DNA of 5,646 nucleotides, taken from assembly GCA_003246795.1 (NCBI GenBank), contig QKCS01000253.1:1-5646 (forward strand), given 5' to 3'. Made by a program: the position numbers and the translations under genes. The notes under the pieces were generated by a model. The model ran no database searches. It had not been told where the DNA came from and worked only from the letters and a program-made list of their open reading frames with translations. This stretch comes from Alphaproteobacteria bacterium. GTDB taxonomy: Bacteria > Pseudomonadota > Alphaproteobacteria > Micropepsales > Micropepsaceae. Positions 1 to 5,646 of this stretch are shown in pieces. Every line of letters starts with the position of its first letter. The first letter of the stretch is position 1.

Positions 1-168
1 GATCGTGACCGTGTCCTCTGCGGATTCGATCTTCAGGGTCTGGAAGGACCCGGCCGCGGATTGTGCGGGCTGCAACACGGTTACCGTGCCGCTGGCGCAT
101 GCGGACAGGACGACTGCCGCAATGAAGGCGACGAAGAACCTTGTGGATGCAGCCGCTTGTTTGCTCAT
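1..168 (-). CDS. Predicted lipoprotein of unknown function, N-terminal part only
   Basis: The first 56 codons of a gene that leaves the window at its left edge. The protein starts MSKQAAASTRFF, with one Arg and one Lys before a hydrophobic stretch (about residues 11-22, FFVAFIAAVVLS). A lipobox LSAC follows, with Cys24 as the expected lipidated residue. This is a typical type II signal peptide, so the mature protein should be anchored in a membrane by its N-terminal cysteine. The mature part begins ASGTVTVLQPAQ and shows no domain I can name; a DUF4410-like or other small envelope protein is possible but not supported. The ATG at 168-166 is preceded by a purine-rich GGGGGA (181-176/175) about six bases upstream, which supports this start. 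The gene is divergent from the helicase across 122 bp. The role is unknown, but the lipoprotein call is fairly secure. Confidence 0.8.
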   Translation of the reverse strand, partial: MSKQAAASTRFFVAFIAAVVLSACASGTVTVLQPAQSAAGSFQTLKIESAEDTVTI

Positions 169-240
169 TTGAAGTCCCCCCGGGCCCCTTAGGCTGGCGG
201 CTATTCGCTGCTATTTTGGCGAGACTGGCAAGGCCCAAAT

Positions 241-257
241 GTTGACCAAGTGTCAAC
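241..257. promoter_or_regulatory. Inverted repeat in the divergent promoter region, candidate operator
   Basis: GTTGAC (241-246) and GTCAAC (252-257) are perfect inverted copies separated by five bases. They lie between the divergent lipoprotein and helicase genes. Each arm also contains a -35-like hexamer: TTGACC on the plus strand (242-247) and TTGACA on the minus strand (256-251). On the plus strand, AACACT (264-269) sits 16 bases downstream as a weak -10 candidate. No good -10 is visible on the minus strand. A regulator binding here could act on both promoters, but a six-base arm can arise by chance and no known binding-site family is recognised. Confidence 0.3.
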
Positions 258-290
258 TAGGCCAACACTGGATGAAAACTGATCGAGGCG

Positions 291-2844
291 ATGTTCGTTC
301 AAGACGTTTTTTTGAACACTGAGGCTGCGGCGCTGCCTGATGCATTCGCGGCGTGGTTCGCAGGGCGTGGATGGACGCCGCGGCCGTTCCAGTTGGCGCT
401 CGTGGAGGCTGCGCAGGCCGGTGAGAGCGTTGGGCGGCGGCAAGACGCTCGCGGGGTTCTTGCCGTCGTTGATCGAACTGTCACAAGGCGGGCTCGCGCA
501 GACGAAGGCAGAGAATCCAAGCGACGGTCCAGGAAACCCTGTCATCGCGCGGCTCAAGGCGCGGGCGGCGCAGAAGCCGCGCGGCATTCACACGCTCTAT
601 GTCTCGCCGTTGAAGGCGCTGGCCGTCGACATTGCGCGCAACCTCGAAATGCCGGTCAAGGAGATGGGGCTGAAGATCCGGCTCGAGACGCGCACCGGCG
701 ACACGTCCGCGCATCGGCGCCAGCGGCAGAAGCATTCGCCGCCAGACATTCTTCTGACGACGCCGGAACAGGTTGCGTTGCTTCTCGCGACACGCGAGGC
801 GCCGCAGATGTTCGGCGATCTGCGATGCGTCGTTCTCGACGAATTGCACGCGTTGGCGCCGTCGAAGCGCGGCGATCTGCTGGCGCTCGATCTTGCGCGG
901 CTGTCGACGCTGGCGCCGGGGCATCGGCGCGTGGGACTCTCGGCGACGGTCGACGACCCGGAGTTGTTGGCTCGCTATCTCGTGCCGCAAATGGCGGGCG
1001 AAGTGCGCGCGGCGCGCGTCGTCTGCGGCGTGCCGGGAGCCGTGCCCGATCTTTCGATTCTGTCGTCTGAAGAAGAAGTTCCATGGGCAGGACATTTGGC
1101 GCGTCATGCGTTTGGCGAGATTATGGCGGCGATCAAACGTGCGCAAACCGCGCTCGTCTTCGTCAATACGCGCATGCAGGCGGAGTTTCTGTTTCAGGAG
1201 CTCTGGGCGATCAATGCGGAGAACCTGCCGATCGCGCTGCACCACGGATCGCTTGCGCCGGAGCAGCGGCGCAAAGTCGAGGCGGCAATGGCGAAAGGCC
1301 AGTTGCGGGCCGTCGTCTGTACGTCGACGCTCGATCTCGGCATCGATTGGGGCGCGGTCGACCTCGTGATCAATGTCGGGGCGCCGAAGGGGGCAAGCCG
1401 CATCGCCCAACGGATCGGCCGTTCGAACCACAGGATGAACGAACCCAGCCGGGCGCTGCTCGTGCCCGCCAATCGCTTCGAGGTTTTGGAGTGCGAGGCG
1501 GCGCGCGACGCGCTGCTTCACGGCGAACTCGACGGGGAGAAGCCGCGGCAAGGCGCGCTCGACGTGTTGGCGCAACATGTGCTGGGGATGGCGGTCGCAG
1601 CGCCGTTCGATGCAGATGCGCTCTATGAGGAGGTGAGGCGGGCCGCGCCCTATGCGCAGCTCGCGCGCGCCGACTTCGACCGCGTCCTCGACTATGTCGC
1701 GACAGGCGGATACGCGCTTCGCGCTTACGAACGCTATGCGAAGTTGCTCAAGACCGTCGAAGGATTGTGGCGGGTCGCGAGTCCGCAAGTGGCGCAGAGG
1801 TACCGCTTGAACTGCGGGACGATCGTCGAAGTGCCTATGCTCAAGGTTCGCGTCGTGCGGAAGTATCGCGGACCGCGCGTGACTTATGCGGGGCGCATTC
1901 TCGGCCAAGTCGAGGAATGGTTCCTGCAGCAGCTGATGCCGGGCGACACGTTTCTGTTCGCGGGGCAGATCCTGCGGTTCGAAGCGATCGTCGAGATGGA
2001 AGCGGTCGTGACGCCCGGTCCGCCGGGCAATCCAAAGATTCCGTCGTTCGAAGGCGGGAAATTTCCGTTGTCGACGTTCTTGGCCGGGCGCGTGCGCGAG
2101 ATGATCGCCGATCCGAAGCGCTGGCAGTTTCTGCCGGACCAGGTGAAGGAGTGGCTGCGGATTCAGCGTCTGCGCTCCCTTCTGCCGAAGGCGAACGAGA
2201 TGCTGATCGAAACCTTTCCGCGCGGGCGCCGGCAGTTTCTCGTCTGTTATCCGTTCGACGGGCGGCTGTGCCACCAATCGCTCGGCATGCTGCTGACACG
2301 CCGGCTGGAGCGCGTGGGCATGAAGCCGCTGGGGTTCGTGGCCAGCGAATATTCGCTCGCCATTTGGGCGCTCGGACCGCTGCATACGCTCGACATGAAC
2401 AAGCTGTTCGACGAGGACATGATGGGCGACGATTTGGACGCGTGGCTTGCGGAGTCCGCGTTGTTGAAACGCAGCTTTCGGACCTGCGCCGTCATTGCCG
2501 GCCTCATCGAACGGCGCAATCCGCGCGAGGAGAAGTCGGGGCGACAGGTCACCTTTTCGTCCGATCTGATCTACGACGTGTTGCGGAGTCATGAGCCCGA
2601 TCACATTCTCTTACGCGCGGCTTACGACGACGCCGCGACAGGCGCGCTCGATCTCGCGCGCCTGGGTGCGCTGTTGAAGCGCGTCAAAGGACATATCGTC
2701 GTCAAGAAGCTCGAGCGCGTGTCGCCGCTGGCGGTGCCGGCGCTGCTCGACATCGGAAAAGTGCCGGTCGGTATGGAGGCGAGTGAAGCGTTGCTGGCCG
2801 AGGCGTCCGGCGAACTGATCGCCGAGGCGATGTCGCGCGACTAA
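291..2844 (+). pseudogene. Ligase-associated DEXH-box DNA helicase (Lhr-Core family), frameshifted within motif I
   Basis: An SF2 helicase of the Lhr-Core, DNA-ligase-associated type. In characterised relatives it is an ATP-driven helicase that acts on DNA during repair. From ATG 291 the first frame gives MFVQDVFLNT, then a family-like N-terminus (AAWFAGRGW.PRPFQLAL, residues about 20-37) up to GES at 420-428. The remaining protein is in another frame (open 340-2844): GGGKT (433-447), HTLYVSPLKALA (motif Ia, 589-624), DELH (838-849), SAT (940-948), ALVFVNTR (1150-1173), TSTLDLGIDWG (1321-1353), QRIGRSNHR (1408-1434), then winged-helix and Lhr-specific C-terminal regions ending AEAMSRD. Restoring about 17 bases would give about 856 residues, near the normal family size. 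The upstream in-frame stop at 273-275 leaves ATG 291 as the first start; GAGG at 285-288 is close to it. If the sequence is right, only an N-terminally truncated product starting at 340 or 421 could be made, without the normal motif I strand. If it is an assembly error, the gene is intact. Confidence 0.85.
420..447 (+). other. Frame break: inferred deletion of about 17 bases in helicase motif I
   Basis: In the upstream frame GES is coded at 420-428. In the downstream frame GGGKT is coded at 433-447. Only four bases (GTTG, 429-432) separate them. Relatives normally carry about seven residues here, ending LLIAPT, directly before GGGKT, which is the strand leading into the Walker A loop. Twenty-one bases expected against four observed gives a deficit of 17, which also accounts for the change of frame. 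The exact missing bases are inferred from the family pattern and are not visible in the window. Confidence 0.7.
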
Positions 2845-3788
2845 TTCGGGCTGTCGGCCTGCGGTGCGGCGTCCAGAAGCGCGCCGTCCAGGATTGCGCG
2901 CTCCGGCGCGTTCGCGGAAAGCATTGACCCGCGCAAATCGGATTTGCGGAAGTCGGTGCCTACGAAGCTCGCTTCGCGCATGTCGGCCGCGATCAGCTTC
3001 ACCTTCTTCATGCGCGCGCGGTCGAGACGTGCGCCGCGAAAGTCCGCGCCGCAGAAATCCCGATCGTCCAGGTTGGCGCCGGTCAAATCGAAGCCGCGGA
3101 GGTTCAGCCGTTCGCCCTCGCGTCCGTTCGAGTCGAGCCAATTCTGGTGGGCGATGAGCTTCGCTTCGAGATCGGCTTTGGCGATCGGTTTGATCATGTT
3201 GACGACGAGGCGGGCCCAATCTGGCAGCGCCTCTTGAGCGTCGACGGCTTGCAAGAAGTCCGCGTTCTTGAGCTCGGCGCCGGTGAACGTCGATCCGGCA
3301 AGCGTGCTGCCGTCGAAGGATGCGCCGCTCAAGTCGCAGCTCGAGAAGTCGACATTCGTCGCCTTGACGTTGTGCAACACGGCGCCGACGAGACGCGCGC
3401 CGGTGAAGCGCGAGCGGTCGAGTGTCGCGCCGTCGAAATGCATCTTCGGGTGCCTCATGCCTTTGGCTTGGCGTTTGTGGTAGGTCAGGACCGTCGTCGT
3501 TCGAAAGATCGCCTCTTGGGCGTCGGCGTTGACGATGCTCGACTGTGAGAAATCGCAATTCTCGAACGTCGCGCGGCGGATGACGGCCTCGTCGAGGACC
3601 GCGCCGACAAACGAACAGTCGCCGAAGATCGCGCGCGCTAGGTTCGCTGATTTGAGCGATGTGCCGTTGAAATTCGCGCGCTTGATCTGACGACCCGACA
3701 GATCGATGCCGTCGAAGCGTTGGCCGGAGAAATCGCCGTCATCGAACTTTTCAGCGACGGCCGTGTTGGCCGCAGCGTTCGTTTTCAT
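2841..3788 (-). CDS. Pentapeptide-repeat protein
   Basis: A 315-residue protein made largely of A(D/N)LXX-type pentapeptide repeats, which in this family fold into a right-handed quadrilateral beta-helix. Three repeat blocks are visible: about residues 16-100 (for example FDGIDLSGRQ, RANFNGTSLKSANL), 117-180 (FDGATL, FTGARL, VDFSSCDLSGASF) and 228-306 (LRGFDLTGANL, FCGADFRGARL, FVGTDFRKSDLRG). Block 1 is followed by a basic segment (YHKRQAKGMRHPK, 103-115). Block 2 is followed by a probably helical segment (184-225) ending in an H..WL.S.G..G.RL.L pattern that I recall from other large pentapeptide proteins. No signal peptide or membrane segment is seen, so it is probably cytoplasmic. ATG 3788 was chosen because the repeats begin soon after it; a TTG at 3860 would add 24 unconvincing residues. 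No clear ribosome binding site precedes the ATG. It lies 138 bp after hrpB on the same strand, without a terminator between. Function is unknown; Qnr/MfpA-like DNA mimicry is not indicated. Confidence 0.9.
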   Translation of the reverse strand: MKTNAAANTAVAEKFDDGDFSGQRFDGIDLSGRQIKRANFNGTSLKSANLARAIFGDCSFVGAVLDEAVIRRATFENCDFSQSSIVNADAQEAIFRTTTVLTYHKRQAKGMRHPKMHFDGATLDRSRFTGARLVGAVLHNVKATNVDFSSCDLSGASFDGSTLAGSTFTGAELKNADFLQAVDAQEALPDWARLVVNMIKPIAKADLEAKLIAHQNWLDSNGREGERLNLRGFDLTGANLDDRDFCGADFRGARLDRARMKKVKLIAADMREASFVGTDFRKSDLRGSMLSANAPERAILDGALLDAAPQADSPN

Positions 3789-3926
3789 GAGGCAGGCGCT
3801 CAGCCAGACAGATTTGGCAAGCCGCCTCTTATGACAGAAGCTCCCTAACGGGCCGCGCAAGAATGCGAACGGAATTGATTCAAAAGCCGACGATTGTTTG
3901 AGCGCGCGCCGCGGCGTTCGCGCCTG

Positions 3927-5646
3927 CTATCGTCGCGGCTTTGCGCGCGCCGTCGGCGTGGCGGTCCATGGATCGTCGGGCCAGTGGTGCTTGGGATAGC
4001 GGCCTTTGAGGTCGCGCTTTACGTCGGGATAACCACTCGTCCAAAAGCTCTTGAGATCGCGTGTGACCTGCACCGGCCGATGGGCGGGCGACAAAAGATG
4101 CAGCATTACCGGCACGCGGCCGCCGGCGACGGCGGGCGTTTCCGCAAGACCGAACATTTCCTGCAGCCGCACGGCCAAGACCGGCCCTTCGTTGGTGTAG
4201 TCGATAGCGATGCGCGAGCCCGACGGCACGGTCAGATGGGTCGGCGCAAGCGTGTCCAGGCGCTTCTTCTTTTCCCAATCGAAGAGAGCGTTCAGCGCGC
4301 CGTGGAGATCGATGCGGCCGAAGTCGGCGACGCGCGTAACGCCGCCGAGGAAGGGCTGCAGCCATGTTTCCAGCGTTGCCAGCAAACCGTCATCCGACAG
4401 GTCGGGCCAGTTCGCGTCGGGTTCAAGCTTGCGCAGGAACGCCACGCGGTTGCGCAGGGTTTCCAGGTCCGGCGTCCACGGCAGCGCTTTGATCCCGAGA
4501 GCGCGGATGCCCGTGACGATCGCGGCTGCGATCCGCGCCGGATCGGGTTTCTTCAATGGCCGTTCAGCGAGGATCAGCGCTTGCAGGCGTTCTTCTTCAC
4601 GGGCGACGACGGCGCGATCGCGTCCGTTCCATTCGATCACGTCGGACGTTTCGATGTGGGCCGCGAAGAGGTCTTCGATGTCGGAGAGGGTCAGCGGAGC
4701 GGCCTGGTGTATGCGAGCGTTCGCGCCCGCGCCGTCGAGCGCTGCAATGGCGAGGTAGTCCTGCGCGGCGAGCGGATCCGTCTCGAACAATGTTGCGCCG
4801 CGCCCGCTTGCCAAGCGGAAGCTGCCGGCGCCGCGACGTTTGGCGATGCGTTCGGGATAGGCGAGCGCCGTCAGCTTGCCGGCGTCGTTCGGATCGATCG
4901 TGTCGTCTTTGACGTTCAGCGCGCGGCGCCAGGCGCGGGCTTGGTCGCGTGCGCGCGCGACGGCGCTGCGGTCGACGGAAACGCTGGGCGTCTTGTCCAG
5001 CTGACCGCTGAAGGCGTCAAGGCGCAGGCACAAGTCGACGTCGCGCACATGCGCGGCGATCTTGACGACGTCGCGTTCACCCAAGATCGCGGCGAGCGCC
5101 GCCGCCGAAGCGCCGAGGTTCAGGTCGCGCGCGCGGAGCATCATGTGGGCGAGGCGCGGGTGCGCGCCGAACGTCAGTATGGCGCGGCCGTGCGGCGTGA
5201 TGCGGTTTTCGGCGTCGATGGCGTCGAGTTCGCGCAGAAGATCTTGCGCTTCGGCGAACGCGGCCGGCGGCGGCTGGTCGAGCAGTTTCAGCGTCGACGG
5301 ATCGCGCACGCCCCAAGCCGCCAGATCGAGCGCGAAGGGCGCGAGATCGCTCGTCAGGATCTCGGGTGGCGTGAAGGGGGCAAGCGCGCGTGTTTCCACC
5401 TCTTCCCAGAGGCGATAGCAGACGCCGGGCGCGACGCGTCCGCTGCGGCCCCGGCGCTGGTCGGCGGAGGCGAGCGATACGCGCTGAGTCACGAGGCGCG
5501 TCATGCCGCTCGCGGGATCGTAGCGCGCGAGGCGCTGCAGACCGCTGTCGACGACGACGCGCACGTCTTCGATCGTCAGGCTGGTTTCGGCAATCGCCGT
5601 CGCAAGCACGATCTTGCGTTCGCCATTGTTGTCGAGCGGTCGGATG
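3927..5646 (-). CDS. hrpB: ATP-dependent helicase HrpB, C-terminal part
   Basis: The last 572 residues of a DEAH/RHA-type SF2 helicase; the N-terminal 240-260 residues, with motifs I to III, lie beyond the right edge. The visible part opens in the second RecA-like domain with GERKIVLATAIAETSLTI (motif V region, fragment residues 8-25) and DQRRGRSGR (motif VI, 62-70), followed by PGVCYRLW. A winged-helix and helical-bundle region follows (FALDLAAWGV, then PHGRAILTFGAHPRLAHM). The end carries the HrpB-specific C-terminal domain: PTHLTVPSGSRIAIDY, VMLHLLSPAHRPVQVTRDL and YPKHHWPDDPW close to the stop. That domain separates HrpB from HrpA and other DEAH helicases. The frame is open throughout, and the stop is TAG at 3929-3927. 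HrpB is a cytoplasmic, usually non-essential bacterial helicase whose natural substrate is not settled. Motif V reads ATAIAETS where other HrpB proteins often have ATNIAETS, which I regard as ordinary variation. Confidence 0.96.
   Translation of the reverse strand, partial: IRPLDNNGERKIVLATAIAETSLTIEDVRVVVDSGLQRLARYDPASGMTRLVTQRVSLASADQRRGRSGRVAPGVCYRLWEEVETRALAPFTPPEILTSDLAPFALDLAAWGVRDPSTLKLLDQPPPAAFAEAQDLLRELDAIDAENRITPHGRAILTFGAHPRLAHMMLRARDLNLGASAAALAAILGERDVVKIAAHVRDVDLCLRLDAFSGQLDKTPSVSVDRSAVARARDQARAWRRALNVKDDTIDPNDAGKLTALAYPERIAKRRGAGSFRLASGRGATLFETDPLAAQDYLAIAALDGAGANARIHQAAPLTLSDIEDLFAAHIETSDVIEWNGRDRAVVAREEERLQALILAERPLKKPDPARIAAAIVTGIRALGIKALPWTPDLETLRNRVAFLRKLEPDANWPDLSDDGLLATLETWLQPFLGGVTRVADFGRIDLHGALNALFDWEKKKRLDTLAPTHLTVPSGSRIAIDYTNEGPVLAVRLQEMFGLAETPAVAGGRVPVMLHLLSPAHRPVQVTRDLKSFWTSGYPDVKRDLKGRYPKHHWPDDPWTATPTARAKPRR

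Noticed and set aside
291..300. An SOS (LexA) box near the helicase start, suggested by GTTCGTTC
   Set aside because: The alphaproteobacterial LexA site is GTTC-N7-GTTC. Here the two GTTC units are directly adjacent and inside the coding region, so the spacing does not match.
201..587. A 128-codon minus-strand frame across the divergent spacer and the helicase start
   Set aside because: It is antisense to the conserved N-terminus of the helicase, its composition is unlike a real protein, and it covers the region needed for the divergent promoters.
481..2604. A 707-codon open frame on the minus strand opposite the helicase
   Set aside because: It lies wholly antisense to a gene with recognisable helicase motifs. 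Its product is rich in Arg, His and Gln with no coherent domain, as expected for the antisense frame of a GC-rich gene.
2611..3558. A 315-codon minus-strand frame overlapping the pentapeptide gene and the helicase end
   Set aside because: It is a shifted frame of the pentapeptide gene. Its translation is Arg-rich and low in complexity, while the other frame shows clear pentapeptide repeats.
3829..3834. TCATAA on the minus strand as a -10 element for the pentapeptide gene
   Set aside because: No acceptable -35 hexamer lies 16-18 bases upstream, so a promoter cannot be supported. Read-through from hrpB is equally possible.
3902..3926. A GC-rich palindromic stretch (including CGCCGCGGCG, 3907-3916) just after the hrpB stop, as a terminator
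   Set aside because: It could form a hairpin, but the minus-strand sequence after it reads AAACAATCG with no run of T, so it does not fit an intrinsic terminator. GC-rich self-complementarity is common in this genome.

Overview
The window is GC-rich and densely coding. The genes resemble those of a proteobacterium, most likely an alphaproteobacterium. This rests on the GC-driven codon use, the protein style of HrpB, and the presence of a DNA-ligase-associated Lhr-Core type helicase. It is an inference from family resemblance, not a placement.

Layout, left to right. (1) Positions 1-168, minus strand: the first 56 codons of a predicted lipoprotein that runs off the left edge. (2) Positions 169-290: a 122 bp divergent intergenic region with a 6-5-6 inverted repeat, GTTGAC/GTCAAC. 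(3) Positions 291-2844, plus strand: a ligase-associated DEXH-box helicase (Lhr-Core family). Its reading frame breaks inside helicase motif I (Walker A). Residues 1-43 are in one frame, and everything from GGGKT onward is in another. The gap fits loss of about 17 bases. (4) Positions 2841-3788, minus strand: a 315-residue pentapeptide-repeat protein, convergent with the helicase, whose stop codon overlaps the helicase stop by four bases. (5) Positions 3789-3926: a short spacer. (6) Positions 3927-5646, minus strand: the C-terminal 572 residues of the ATP-dependent helicase HrpB, running off the right edge.

How they work together: the Lhr-Core helicase normally belongs to a four-gene nucleic-acid-repair cluster (ATP-dependent ligase, metallo-beta-lactamase-fold exonuclease, helicase, metallophosphoesterase). 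None of the partners is visible here, and the position downstream of the helicase, where a phosphoesterase gene could be expected, is taken by the pentapeptide gene on the opposite strand. HrpB and the pentapeptide gene point the same way and could share a transcript. Nothing else in the window ties the genes into one pathway.

I found no RNA gene, CRISPR array, insertion sequence or phage element, and no convincing new multi-gene system. The most notable observation is the motif I lesion in an otherwise complete helicase, which is either a real inactivating deletion or an assembly error.
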